Positions 1-9,007 are shown, counted from the first letter of the stretch. The stretch: 15,768 nucleotides of DNA from Chitinophagaceae bacterium UBA2791 (GCA_002352105.1 DEHV01000003.1:1-15768), one strand, 5' to 3'. Translations and numbers: made by a program. The notes: generated by a model from the letters alone, not told the origin.

Positions 1-887
1 CCTAAAAACACGGAAGGCTACAGCGCCTGGGGTTGGGGTTACCGCGCCGGATGGTTTATCTATTACAAGCTGGCAGGTACGTCCGGTCCCCGCCGCTCCA
101 GCATAAGTCTGGTTACCGGAACCATTCAACACAATCGTTCCCATTCCCCCATCAGCATTGGCATTAACGATCAAATTCCCCTTCACCGAAAACAAACCGT
201 TAAGAATACCATCGGTATGGATAAGATTATTAGCAATATGAATAGTATCTGTAACCGAAGCGATGGTTGAGCTAACGCAGTTGTATAGTCCCTTTATCTC
301 CATATTATAAAACAGGGTGGACGGCAGCACATCCAGCGTATAAACGCGGGTAGCGCAGTTAGGGCTGGGATTGATCACTACAGAACCGTTATTTGCATTA
401 AAAACTCCGCCTGAGATAGTAAGGAGGGCTTGATTCAAGGTCCTTAACCCTGTTAAGAGCAGGCTTCCAGAGCTGCTGGTAAAAACCCGCCGGTCAAAAC
501 AAACGCGCCTGCGCTTCCTATGGTTATGTCGGCGGTCCCGCCCAAAAAAGTTCCCGAATGCTGCGTATACCCATAGGTTCCCATCACAATAGAAAATCCA
601 TTCTGGATAATCGCGCCGGTATATCCCTCTATCCTGATGCCAAGCACATTCAGGTTTGCATCAACTATACAATCCCCATTAAAAGCGTTATCAAAAATAG
701 CCATATCCGCAACGCCCGGCGCTCCTGCCCCGCCTGAGCCTCCCGACGTCAGCGACCAGTTCGCCGATAGATTCCATCCGGATGAAGCGGGGCCGACCCA
801 GTACCGGTCTATTGCAACCGCATTCAGCGATATCAAGACAAGAAAAACAATCCAGCATAAGGGCAAGACTTTAGAGGGCAGGTACAT
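1..887 (-). pseudogene. Secreted repeat/adhesin-like protein, N-terminal part, frameshifted, runs off left edge
   Basis: An exported protein starts at ATG 887 with a clear signal peptide (MYLPSKVLPLCWIVFLVLIS, cut near AVA). Next comes a YWVGPASSGWNLSANWS segment, typical of large Bacteroidota surface proteins often secreted by the type IX system. Its frame stops at 453-455, but the other frame is open from about 480 to base 1 and continues the same kind of sequence (ILNGLFSVKGNLIVNAN, IVLNGSGNQTYAGAAG). The switch falls at the A5 run 481-485 (T5 on the coding strand): one extra T would restore GGFFTSSSGSLLLTG. The lesion is therefore a one-base loss in a homopolymer, either real or a sequencing error. 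An in-frame TTG at 935 gives a longer N-terminus but spoils the signal peptide, so I prefer 887. The C-terminus and any sorting domain lie outside the window. Family assignment is by resemblance only. Confidence 0.7.
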
Positions 888-1190
888 ATTTTCAGATATT
901 AGATCTAAGGGTATCCATTTATATTTCCACTTCAATAACCGCGGTTTCCCTGAAAAATTGCACTTATGTGAACTATTTGACTAATGTCAATAAAATCAAG
1001 GCCTTCGTTAGCGGCGTCAAGGGCCATAAACCCTAAACAATCTTAGCCAGGATCGTATTATTCCTATGGGAGTTTTACGATCAGACCGCATTCAAAGAAT
1101 ATGCGGAAGTAGCCCATACGATCATCCGAAAGAGAAAAAAAATTTTACTAACGGATCCAGTCACACGCACTTTCCGGCAGGTTACCGAAT

Positions 1191-1203
1191 TGTAATCATT
1201 ACA
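1191..1203. promoter_or_regulatory. Palindrome TGTAATCATTACA, possible operator
   Basis: A perfect 6-bp inverted repeat around a single C, 42 bases upstream of the putative -33 element of the susC-like gene. The position suits an activator or repressor site. Short palindromes arise by chance in a region of this size, so the role is inferred only. Confidence 0.25.
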
Positions 1204-1245
1204 TTATCTCATTTTGAACAAATGGTTAACAATCTGCAATTGGTA

Positions 1246-1274
1246 TTTTCAGCCTCTCCTTTCTTTCATATTTG
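1246..1274 (+). promoter_or_regulatory. Possible Bacteroidota-type promoter of susC-like gene
   Basis: CATATTTG at 1267-1274 matches the TAnnTTTG -7 consensus of the Bacteroidota primary sigma factor except at its first base. A TTTT (consensus TTTG) lies at 1246-1249 with a 17-base spacer. Transcription would begin near 1280, leaving a short leader before the ATG at 1295. It is a weak match and may not be the only promoter. Confidence 0.3.
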
Positions 1275-1294
1275 CGGCTTAAAGCAAAATATAC

Positions 1295-4200
1295 ATGAGA
1301 AAACTTTATGTGCAGTTGCTGATCATACTTGTCAGCAAACTCATCTTACCTCAAAATTTATCAGCGCAGGGTATAACGGCTCCATCATCAGATACCACGC
1401 TTAACCCAAGCGCCTCCGCCATTTCCCTTAGGGAAAATACATCATCCCCCGACACAGCGTTTAATCCTCCTGAAATGGAAGTCGCCATAGACACGCAGCC
1501 TTCCTTCCTGAAGAACACGCTGGACCAGGTGGTGGTTACGGCGCTGGGGATAAGGAGGGAAGAGAAATCGCTGGGATATGCCGCGCAGATCGTCAAGGAA
1601 AATGCAGTTAAAGACGCTAAAACAAACAACTGGGTAAACAGCCTGAATGGAAAGGTGCCCGGTCTGAATATCCAATCTGCCGGCGCAGGTCCAATGGGAT
1701 CTTCCAGGATCACGCTACGCGGCGAGTCTTCCCTGAACCTCGACAATAACCAGGCGTTGATCGTGGTCGACGGCGTGCCGGTCAGCAGCAAGATCTCAGG
1801 AACCGGTTTCAATTCGCATTTGTCGCAGGACAGTCCCGTGGACTTTGGCTCCGATATTTCAGACCTTAACCCGGATGATATAGAAAGAATTACTGTGCTG
1901 AAAGGTCCGGGCGCCACGGCCTTATACGGCAGCCGCGCGGCGGGCGGCGCATTGATCATCACCACAAAATCAGGATCCGGGAAAGGAAAAGGATTAGGGG
2001 TTACCTATAATGTTAACGGCAGTATCGACAGGGTTAACCGCTGGCCCGATTACCAGTTTGAATATGGAGAAGGACGAACGGATAAATATTATTCGTACCT
2101 GGATAGCGAAGACGGGCCGAACACCGCAACCGGCGTGGCCGCAGGACGCGCATGGGGACCGCGTTTCAACGGTCAGCTCTATTACCAGTTCAACCCCGGT
2201 TCGCCGGATGGAAAGCCAACAGAACGCACGCCCTGGGTCGCCGATAAAAACTATATCTCTGATTTTTTCAAAACGGGTCTTACGATATCTAACAGTATTG
2301 CCATAGAAGGCGGATCCGAGAAAGGCGGCGCCCGCTTATCCTTATCGCACCTGAAGAACGAATGGATATTGCCTAATACCGGTTTTGAAAGAATCAATGC
2401 CGCGCTCACGGTAAACCAGAAAGTAACGGATAAATTAAAGATCAACGGTAAAATAAACTACACGCAGAAGAAAAGCGATAACCTGCCGGCCGCCGGCTAC
2501 AACAACCAAACGATCATGTATTTCCTGATCATCGGCGCTCTACCCAATGTGCATGCCGATTGGTTCAAGCCTTACTGGAAACCCGGATTGGAAAATATAG
2601 AGCAAAGAAACCCCTTCAACCCGGGGCCCGACAACCCCTATCTCGACTTGTATGAGATGCTGAATAAGATGAATAAGAACGGCGTGATCGGAACCCTATC
2701 CGCGAGCTATTCCTTTACGGATAAACTGGAACTGATGGTAAGAAGCGGGTTGGATATGTCGTATGAATACCGCTCCCAGCAACGGCCATTCAGCATGACC
2801 AAATATCCGCGCGGCATGTTTCGCGAACAGAATATCTTTAACTATGAGATCAATACCGATGCTTTGCTGACCTACAACGATAAATTCAGCGAAGCATTAA
2901 AGTACACGGTCACAGCGGGCGCAAACAACATGAGGCAGCGTTATGATTTTGCCGGGATGTATGCCGATCAGCTTGCGCAACCCGGTATTTACCAGATCTC
3001 CAACAGCCTTGATCAGGCGGTGGCCGATCCCCAGCGATCCCAAAAGGCGATCAACAGCGTTTATGGAAGCGCCCAGCTGGCATTCCAGGAAAGGATATTC
3101 CTGGATATCACCGGTCGCAACGACTGGTCGAGCACATTACCCTATGGCAACAATTCATTCTTTTATCCATCCGCAAGCGCCAGCTTCCTGCTGAGCGATA
3201 TGTTTCTATTGCCGCTGAACGTGTCTTTTGCAAAGCTGAGGCTTTCCTGGGCGCAGGTAGGCAACGATACCCGGCCCTATCAAACCGATAAATACTACGA
3301 TAAGATATATAGCAACAGCTTTACCAATCCTACGGTATTATTTAATCCCAACCTGAAACCGGAAATCACTTCCAGCTTTGAGGCCGGGGTCGACCTAAGG
3401 TTCTTTAACAACCGCGTTGGGATCGACCTGGCTATGTATAATAACAATAGCCGCAACCAGATACTCGCTCTTCCCCTGGATCTCGTGACCGGCTATTCAA
3501 GCGCTCTGGTAAACGCAGGTTTGATCAACAGCAAGGGCGCTGAAGTAGCGCTTAACCTTAAGCCGATTATTACCGGCAACCTGACCTGGAACAGCGCGAT
3601 CACCTGGAGCAGAAACAGAAGTTATGTAAAAGAACTTCGGGAGGGGATCAATAGTCAGATCATCTACAATCACAACAGTAATGTAAATATAGAAGCCCGA
3701 GTAGGCGGACGAATGGGAGACCTCTACGGCAAAGGTTTCCAGCGCTCTCCCGAAGGAGAGATCATCTATTCTTCAGTCGGCCTGCCTGCTTCCCTCGACC
3801 CTACTATGAAGAAATGGGGCAACGCCTTTGCCGATTGGAAAGCCGGTTTTCTTAACGAGATAATCATTAAGCGATTCCGCGTCAGCATACTGGTTGACGG
3901 TCAAAAAGGCGGAAGCATTTATTCTCAAACCAATCACAAAAACAATACGCTTGGCAAAACAAAAGTTACCCTACCTGGCAGAGAAGGAGGAATTGTCGGA
4001 AAAGGCGTGGTGTATGACGCTTACACTCAAAAATATACGCCCAATACCGTAAATGTTTCTGCTAGCTCCTATTACGATAACTATTATGCAATTACGAATG
4101 CGGAAACCAATATTTTCGACGCTTCATTTATTAAGATCCGGGAAGTTCGTTTCGAATACACCTTACCGGTGGGATCCCTGGGAAAATTTATACAGCAGGC

Positions 4201-4363
4201 GAGTATAGCGGTCTATGGCAGGGAGCTGTTCAACTTCACCAAATTCCCCGGTTTTGACCCGGAAGGAGGAAATCTTAACAGCGGCACGCTTACCCCCGGG
4301 GTTGAACTCACCCAGTTCCCCACCGCGAGAAACATGGGCATCAACTTAACATTCAAATTTTAA
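1295..4363 (+). CDS. SusC/RagA-like TonB-dependent outer-membrane transporter
   Basis: This 1022-residue outer-membrane protein should form the transport channel that works with the SusD-like lipoprotein encoded 6 bases downstream, importing a bound ligand with TonB energy. A signal peptide occupies about residues 1-25 (ends LSAQ). A TonB-box-like segment LDQVVVTALGIRR lies at 76-88. The plug follows, with NSLNGKVPGLNIQ (115-127), RITLRG (138-143), ALIVVDGVPV (154-163), DIERITVLKGPGATALYGSR (195-214) and GGALIITTKSG. The rest is a long beta-barrel ending in an aromatic terminus (INLTFKF). The carboxypeptidase-regulatory-like domain that usually sits between signal peptide and TonB box in SusC proteins is absent; a Ser/Thr/Pro-rich linker of about 50 residues replaces it. 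No STN domain is present, so anti-sigma signalling through this receptor is unlikely. Substrate is unknown. Confidence 0.95.
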   Translation: MRKLYVQLLIILVSKLILPQNLSAQGITAPSSDTTLNPSASAISLRENTSSPDTAFNPPEMEVAIDTQPSFLKNTLDQVVVTALGIRREEKSLGYAAQIVKENAVKDAKTNNWVNSLNGKVPGLNIQSAGAGPMGSSRITLRGESSLNLDNNQALIVVDGVPVSSKISGTGFNSHLSQDSPVDFGSDISDLNPDDIERITVLKGPGATALYGSRAAGGALIITTKSGSGKGKGLGVTYNVNGSIDRVNRWPDYQFEYGEGRTDKYYSYLDSEDGPNTATGVAAGRAWGPRFNGQLYYQFNPGSPDGKPTERTPWVADKNYISDFFKTGLTISNSIAIEGGSEKGGARLSLSHLKNEWILPNTGFERINAALTVNQKVTDKLKINGKINYTQKKSDNLPAAGYNNQTIMYFLIIGALPNVHADWFKPYWKPGLENIEQRNPFNPGPDNPYLDLYEMLNKMNKNGVIGTLSASYSFTDKLELMVRSGLDMSYEYRSQQRPFSMTKYPRGMFREQNIFNYEINTDALLTYNDKFSEALKYTVTAGANNMRQRYDFAGMYADQLAQPGIYQISNSLDQAVADPQRSQKAINSVYGSAQLAFQERIFLDITGRNDWSSTLPYGNNSFFYPSASASFLLSDMFLLPLNVSFAKLRLSWAQVGNDTRPYQTDKYYDKIYSNSFTNPTVLFNPNLKPEITSSFEAGVDLRFFNNRVGIDLAMYNNNSRNQILALPLDLVTGYSSALVNAGLINSKGAEVALNLKPIITGNLTWNSAITWSRNRSYVKELREGINSQIIYNHNSNVNIEARVGGRMGDLYGKGFQRSPEGEIIYSSVGLPASLDPTMKKWGNAFADWKAGFLNEIIIKRFRVSILVDGQKGGSIYSQTNHKNNTLGKTKVTLPGREGGIVGKGVVYDAYTQKYTPNTVNVSASSYYDNYYAITNAETNIFDASFIKIREVRFEYTLPVGSLGKFIQQASIAVYGRELFNFTKFPGFDPEGGNLNSGTLTPGVELTQFPTARNMGINLTFKF

Positions 4364-4369
4364 TTAAAG

Positions 4370-5842
4370 ATGAGCAGGTTAATTATACTGGCATCCATCT
4401 GTTTGATCATAACAGGATGCACAAAGAATTTTGGAGAAATAAATACCGATCCAAACAGGCCAAAAACCATCACGCCTGGCGTTATGCTTGGACAGCTCCA
4501 ATACCGGATGGTAAATACAACCATTAGCGCAGCCAAAAACTTTACGCACCAGTTAATGCAGGTTGACGCGCCCCGCTCCAGCCCCGGAGGCGGAGGTTTG
4601 CACCGGTATGTGGTAAACACCGACGCCGGGATATGGAACAGCATGTACGGCTATCTGACCGATGTGGAAGATATATATTATATGGCGGACTCGCTGAATG
4701 AGCCCAACTACAAAGGCATCGCGCTGCTGTACAAAACATGGGCCTATTCTATACTAACCGATCTATATGGCGATGTTCCCTATTCCCAGGCTACGCAGGC
4801 CGTGAAAGGGATCTTTCAACCGGGTTTTGATAAACAGCAGGATATCTATGCGCAGCTATTAAAAAATCTCGATACAGTGAATAGCATTTTACATACCGGC
4901 GCTGCTCTACGTTATGGCGGCGACCTGGTATACAACGCCAACGCGCTTTCCAGCTCCACAAACCCTGGTATTGTAAAGTGGAAAAAATTTGCAAACTCGC
5001 TCAAACTCCGCCTACTGCTAAGAAGTTCAAAGCGGGATGGAGAATTGAACATTTCACAGCAGATCAATGAGATCCTGTCGAACCCGGAAAGCCGGCCGGT
5101 CTTTACTTCTACGGCTGATGATGCGATCCTGAGATATCCCGGCTCATTCCCTTATTTTAATCCTTATTATAATGCGCGCCAGCTTGATTGGAGGGAAGGA
5201 TCTTATTTCACCGAGTTCTTCATGAATAAACTAAACGAGGATGAGGATCCCCGGAGAGCCATCTGGTCGTTTCAGGTAATGGTAGACGGAGTTTCCATGT
5301 ATTCGGGCATTCAAAGCGGGTATCCCACTACCGTAGAATACCAGGTGGGTAAAAACTCCAGTTATAACGACGCTTTAAAAACCCTGCCCCAGCTTGGGGT
5401 CATGATGACCTATGCGGAAGTCGAGTTTATCAAAGCCGAGCTTGCATTAAAAAGTTTTCAGACAGGCAAAACCGCGCGCGAGCATTACGAGAACGGGATC
5501 CGGGCTTCGATGACGCAATGGGGCGCCGCGCTTCCCGATGGTTTTTTAGCTAAGCCCGGAATATTGTATAACGAAAGCGGCTCCGGCGATGAGCAATTGG
5601 CGCAGATCATGCTGCAGAAATATTATGCCTATCTCTTTGTTGACTACCAATCCTGGTTTGAAAAAAACCGAACAGGATACCCGGAGCTTCCCAGGGGCGC
5701 GGGCATACCAGCAGAGAATCAGTTTCCCACCCGCGCCATGTACCCCTCGTATCTCCAATCGCTAAATGCAGAACAGTTGAAAAACGCAACCGAATCGATG
5801 GGCGGAGATCTCCAGACAACAAAACTCTGGTGGCAGAAATAA
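4370..5842 (+). CDS. SusD/RagB-like nutrient-binding lipoprotein (SusD-like_2 type)
   Basis: A 490-residue surface lipoprotein that should cap the SusC-like transporter and bind its ligand. The signal peptide ends in lipobox IITGC, with Cys17 as the lipidated residue. The following FGEINTDPNRP stretch, then ITPGVMLGQLQYRM, is typical of the SusD-like_2 branch (PF12771) rather than classical SusD. Later family-like segments include YKTWAYSILTDLYGDVPYSQ (tetratricopeptide-like core) and, near residues 345-360, MMTYAEVEFIKAELALK. The length is normal for the family. It starts 6 bases after the transporter's stop, so the two are surely cotranscribed. Binding specificity cannot be read from the sequence. 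Confidence 0.93.
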   Translation: MSRLIILASICLIITGCTKNFGEINTDPNRPKTITPGVMLGQLQYRMVNTTISAAKNFTHQLMQVDAPRSSPGGGGLHRYVVNTDAGIWNSMYGYLTDVEDIYYMADSLNEPNYKGIALLYKTWAYSILTDLYGDVPYSQATQAVKGIFQPGFDKQQDIYAQLLKNLDTVNSILHTGAALRYGGDLVYNANALSSSTNPGIVKWKKFANSLKLRLLLRSSKRDGELNISQQINEILSNPESRPVFTSTADDAILRYPGSFPYFNPYYNARQLDWREGSYFTEFFMNKLNEDEDPRRAIWSFQVMVDGVSMYSGIQSGYPTTVEYQVGKNSSYNDALKTLPQLGVMMTYAEVEFIKAELALKSFQTGKTAREHYENGIRASMTQWGAALPDGFLAKPGILYNESGSGDEQLAQIMLQKYYAYLFVDYQSWFEKNRTGYPELPRGAGIPAENQFPTRAMYPSYLQSLNAEQLKNATESMGGDLQTTKLWWQK

Positions 5843-5981
5843 AGCCAGGTCCGGAAAATAAAAAACTATCTTTCAAATGGCGTAGAAATCCAGGAAAGAA
5901 ATAAATTGAAAAACCGATCGCAAAGAATCATCCAGTCAAAACTGTTTTAAATATTGCGGCAAAAACAAATAAAACCAGACC
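5843..5981 (+). other. Gap between susD-like and phosphodiesterase genes
   Basis: These 139 AT-rich bases contain no convincing terminator hairpin, ORF or clear TAnnTTTG element. Readthrough from the susCD-like genes into the phosphodiesterase gene is plausible, but a separate start cannot be excluded. Confidence 0.4.
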
Positions 5982-7505
5982 ATGAAAAGGATCCTCAGTA
6001 TACTTTGTTGTTTTATCGCCATCACGGTTAATGCGCAGCAAGAAAAACACCGCACATTAATATTCTTCTTTGACGGGCTGCGTCCCGACTATATAACGGA
6101 GACAGAAATGCCTAATTTGTTTGCTTTCAGCAAAAAAGGCGTTTATGGCAAACATCATCATAGCGTATTCCCCACCGTTACAAGGGTAAACTCATCCTCT
6201 TATGCTACCGGAAGCTATCCCAAAACGCATGGATTAATGGGGAACACTGTATACTTTCCGGAAGTTGATGCTGTAAAAGGGTTAAACACCGGCGACGCGA
6301 AAAATCTACAGCAAATAAATACCGCTACCAACGGAAACCTGTTGACTGCGATCTCCATCGGAGAAATCCTGCAGCAGTCCGGCAAAAAAATGATGGTATT
6401 CAGTTCTGGCTCAACCGGGCAGGCATTGCTGCAAAACCACAAGGTAAGCGGAGGCGCTATCATCAACCCCGATATGACCCTCCCCGAATCTTTCAGAGAG
6501 GAGCTCTACCGGCAAACGGGCCCGCCGCCAAAGTCCGCCAAACCCAATCGCGCAAGACATGAATGGACCACGGATGCGCTGATCAGATTTGGATTGATCG
6601 ATGATGGCCCGGAGGTATGCGCGATCTGGCTATCGGATCCCGACGGGGCCGCTCATGCTTATGGAATGGGATCGCCCGCTGCGGTAGAATCAATTAAAAT
6701 TGTCGACGAGCAATTCGGCAGGGTCATCAATACATTAAAGCAGAAGAACCTGGAGAACGCGTTCAATATCATTGTTTCCACGGATCACGGGTTCGTAACT
6801 TATCTCGGGGCCGAAAACCTGGCTACTCAGTTGATCAAACAGGGATTGAAACAAGATAGCGCCTCGCAGGACGTGGTAGTTACCGAAGGAGCGATCTATG
6901 TAAAGGATCATGATAAAAACAAGATCCAGGCTATCGTTAGCTATCTACAGGCCCAGCCTTCCGTTGGCGCCATCTTTACCAAAGAAAAACATCCCGGAAG
7001 CAACGAGGGATGGGTCGATGGCACCCTCTCATTCTCCTCTATTCATTGGGATCATAAGGATCGGGCAGCTGATATTTTGGTCGATCGCAACTGGAATAAC
7101 AACAAGAATGAAAAAGGATATGCAGGTTCTGCATACGCCAGGGGCATCGCCGGGCATGGCGGAATAAGCCCCTATGAAGTGCATATCGCTTTGCTCGCTT
7201 CAGGTCCTTCGTTCAAAAAAGCCTACTCCAGCGAGATCCCTACCAGCAATGTCGATATCGTTCCGACCGTGCTGTACCTGCACAATTTATCCGTTCCGTC
7301 CTCAATGGATGGCAGGATCATGTATGAGTTGCTTTCATCAGGCAATAAAAGGTCTGTCCCGAAACTCAGGAAAGAGAAGACAGAAGTCTCGGCCAATTAT
7401 AACGGCGGCATTTATAAAGTCGCGCTTGAACGTTCGATACTGGACAATAAATACAAATATGTGGATTTTGCAACTACGTCCAGGACGGTCTCGGCTGATA
7501 AGTAA
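5982..7505 (+). CDS. Periplasmic type I phosphodiesterase / nucleotide pyrophosphatase (alkaline phosphatase superfamily)
   Basis: A 507-residue exported two-metal hydrolase of the NPP/type I phosphodiesterase family (PF01663), expected to cleave phosphodiester or pyrophosphate bonds in the periplasm. The signal peptide is residues 1-19 (ends VNAQ). All expected catalytic positions are visible: metal-binding Asp31 in FFFDGLRPDY, nucleophile Thr67 in FPTVTRVNSSSYATG followed by Asn70, Asp221 and His225 in DPDGAAHAYG, Asp268 and His269 in STDHGF, and His392 in GHGGISP. The protein therefore looks intact and active. It follows the SusCD-like pair on the same strand after 139 bases and ends at a strong terminator, which suggests it processes the ligand those proteins handle, perhaps a nucleotide, a nucleotide sugar or a phosphorylated glycan. 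The exact substrate is not predictable. Phosphonoacetate hydrolase-like or phosphomonoesterase activity remains possible within this superfamily. Confidence 0.92.
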   Translation: MKRILSILCCFIAITVNAQQEKHRTLIFFFDGLRPDYITETEMPNLFAFSKKGVYGKHHHSVFPTVTRVNSSSYATGSYPKTHGLMGNTVYFPEVDAVKGLNTGDAKNLQQINTATNGNLLTAISIGEILQQSGKKMMVFSSGSTGQALLQNHKVSGGAIINPDMTLPESFREELYRQTGPPPKSAKPNRARHEWTTDALIRFGLIDDGPEVCAIWLSDPDGAAHAYGMGSPAAVESIKIVDEQFGRVINTLKQKNLENAFNIIVSTDHGFVTYLGAENLATQLIKQGLKQDSASQDVVVTEGAIYVKDHDKNKIQAIVSYLQAQPSVGAIFTKEKHPGSNEGWVDGTLSFSSIHWDHKDRAADILVDRNWNNNKNEKGYAGSAYARGIAGHGGISPYEVHIALLASGPSFKKAYSSEIPTSNVDIVPTVLYLHNLSVPSSMDGRIMYELLSSGNKRSVPKLRKEKTEVSANYNGGIYKVALERSILDNKYKYVDFATTSRTVSADK

Positions 7506-7535
7506 GCCAATCCTTAATAGATAAAAAAAGTAAGT

Positions 7536-7572
7536 AAAAGCCCTGCTCGGACAATTCCGGCAGGTCTTTTTT
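7536..7572. terminator. Probable bidirectional intrinsic terminator
   Basis: A long hairpin separates convergent genes. CCTGC (7542-7546) pairs with GCAGG, and CGGA pairs with TCCG around a CAAT loop with one bulged T. The stem is extended by AAAAG at the left and CTTTT at the right. A T-run follows on the plus strand, and the flanking A-run gives a T-run on the minus strand, so it can stop the phosphodiesterase transcript and the opposing small gene. Confidence 0.8.
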
Positions 7573-7813
7573 ATCGAAAGATCTTATCAAGCGCTTCCCC
7601 GATCTCGCGAACCAAATCAATATCGATTTTTTCCTGCAAATCCGGATTGTCAATTATCGCGCGAAAATTCCGCTCCTCATCCGGCTCAAAGACGACGTCT
7701 ACTTCTTCAACGCTAATGTGTAATCGATAACTATAACCTCTTCTTACCAATTTCCCCGGCAAAATAATTTCCCGTCCTTTATAATCAACCGGCAACTCAA
7801 ATAATTCGTCCAT
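7571..7813 (-). CDS. Small conserved protein of unknown function
   Basis: An 80-residue cytosolic protein with no signal peptide or membrane segment. It has a beta-rich N-terminal half (FELPVDYKGREIILPGKLV, then YSYRLHISVEEVDVVFEPDEE) and a helical, acidic C-terminus (IDIDLVREIGEALDKIF). From memory, short proteins with the pattern FELPVxYKGKE...VxFEPDEERNFRA are widespread in Bacteroidota without an assigned role. The stop codon touches the terminator hairpin. It lies 66 bases downstream of the disrupted peptidase gene on the same strand and could be cotranscribed with it. No function is claimed. Confidence 0.75.
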   Translation of the reverse strand: MDELFELPVDYKGREIILPGKLVRRGYSYRLHISVEEVDVVFEPDEERNFRAIIDNPDLQEKIDIDLVREIGEALDKIFR

Positions 7814-7879
7814 ATAAAAATCTGATACGATAATAAACTGACGCCATAAAAACGCCTAACAGCGGTCCCGCAATGGATA

Positions 7880-8836
7880 CTATGGCAGATAAGATTGCAG
7901 GTACCCGCTTTCTTCAAGGAAAGCAGGATAATCTTCTATTTTAATTATGCTTTCAACGGCCCGCTTTTTGTCTTTTTTCTTGTTGAAGTATGCTTTGGCA
8001 ATCTCATACCCCATCCAATAACCTAAATCGTTTGGCCGGCCATCCTTTCCGGATAACCCGTACAACCAATCCATAAAGTCAAAACCGCTCATTTTTAAGA
8101 CAAACTCTTTGCATAGTTTGTCTTTATGCTTACGCCCTTACTCCACCGCTATGTTATTCATATTATAACCGCAAATCAATTCACCCAGGAAATCAGCGGA
8201 CCCTTCATGAATTGCCTGAACCAGTAGCGTTGGATTATCGGTTTTGCGCTGTTGAAAATGGATTAATTCATGCGCAATTGTATAGGGTATATTATCTATA
8301 TTTTTTTGCATTTCAGCGCCGATGATCAGGCCTTCATCATTTGCTGTCCCGCCGGAATTAAAAGCGCCAACCACAAGATATACTGGGGGAAAAACGGCTT
8401 TAGGATACCAATACTTCATTGCATAGAATATGCTGCGACATTGCTTTTCTTTTTCGACTATTCTAAAACTGTTCTGCCTGATATTATCGTAATCGCCCTT
8501 CTTGTTCATCACTATCGATTTCAAATATTCCTTATCTACAATTCTGTATTTCAAGAAACCAAAAACTCCTTTACTTCCAATGTCGATATATTTTTCGCTA
8601 AAAGGATTCTTCGACGTGTCCTGATAAAACTGATCATAGGCCCTCCAAAAATTAGCGATATCCGTTGTTACAAACTTAGCGCTATCAGGATCTGCGGGAA
8701 ATGATTTTTGAGCCTCCATGGACAAACAATGAAAAATCGACAGTATGATCAGTAGCGGTTTGTTACAGGTTAAAGTCAATACTTTATCGATGAATGATAT
8801 TTTATTACTCAACTGGAGAGATTTGCTATCAACCAT
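7880..8836 (-). pseudogene. DUF2268-like putative zinc peptidase, interrupted by an in-frame TAA
   Basis: The upstream fragment (8836-8138) has a signal-like hydrophobic segment (KPLLIILSIFHCLSMEAQ), FWRAYDQF, YIDIGSKGVFGFLKYRI and a zincin motif HELIHFQQ, then HEGSADFLGELICG, resembling predicted Zn-dependent peptidases of the DUF2268 type. It stops at TAA 8138-8140. Reading on in the same frame gives GRKHKDKLCKEFVLK, then the segment otherwise seen as a 70-residue ORF (8092-7880), with DWLYGLS, DLGYWMGYEIAKAYF and FLEESGY, which matches the C-terminal end I expect in this family. The TAA sits where a Tyr (TAT/TAC) would fit (VE-Y-GRKH), so a single substitution explains it. The gene is either a nonsense pseudogene, a sequencing error or a readthrough case. 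The start is uncertain: ATG 8836 or TTG 8779, the latter giving a tidier signal peptide; the frame is open upstream to about 8989. Confidence 0.75.
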
Positions 8837-9007
8837 ATGCCAATATAAGCAAACAAATACTAAATCAGCTACTGCTCCCGTCTTTCTCCCATATCGTCTA
8901 TACGAACAATTTTTTTGCCGGGAGATCATTCCTACGTATATTGGTATGCGATGTGCGACTGATCCCGGGGAGCAAACCATTCGCTTCATGATCTCAAACC
9001 TCTGTTT

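Larger units (their letters stand above)
888..1294. other. Intergenic region between divergent surface-protein and susC-like genes
   Basis: This 407-base stretch lies between divergent genes. Plus-strand ORFs here are short, lack recognisable domains and overlap the neighbouring genes, so I call no gene. It holds an inverted repeat TTGAC-TAAT-GTCAA (977-990), two direct copies of TACGATCA (1076-1083, 1117-1124) with an inverted GATCGTA at 1051-1057, a stem CCGCAT/ATGCGG (1086-1106), a 13-base palindrome (1191-1203) and a possible promoter (1246-1274) for the susC-like gene. Confidence 0.6.

Noticed and set aside
888..935. TTG start at 935 for the left-edge secreted protein
   Set aside because: It adds a charged, polar 16-residue extension in front of a well-formed signal peptide that begins at ATG 887.
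1351..1965. Antisense ORF of 204 codons within the susC-like gene
   Set aside because: Low-complexity shadow of a well-supported transporter gene.
7880..8092. 70-residue minus ORF as an independent small gene
   Set aside because: It is in the same frame as the upstream peptidase fragment and carries that family's C-terminal segment, so it is part of the interrupted gene.
8270..8704. Plus-strand 144-codon ORF opposite the peptidase gene
   Set aside because: The minus strand shows a clear zincin motif and family-like sequence; the plus ORF has no recognisable domain.
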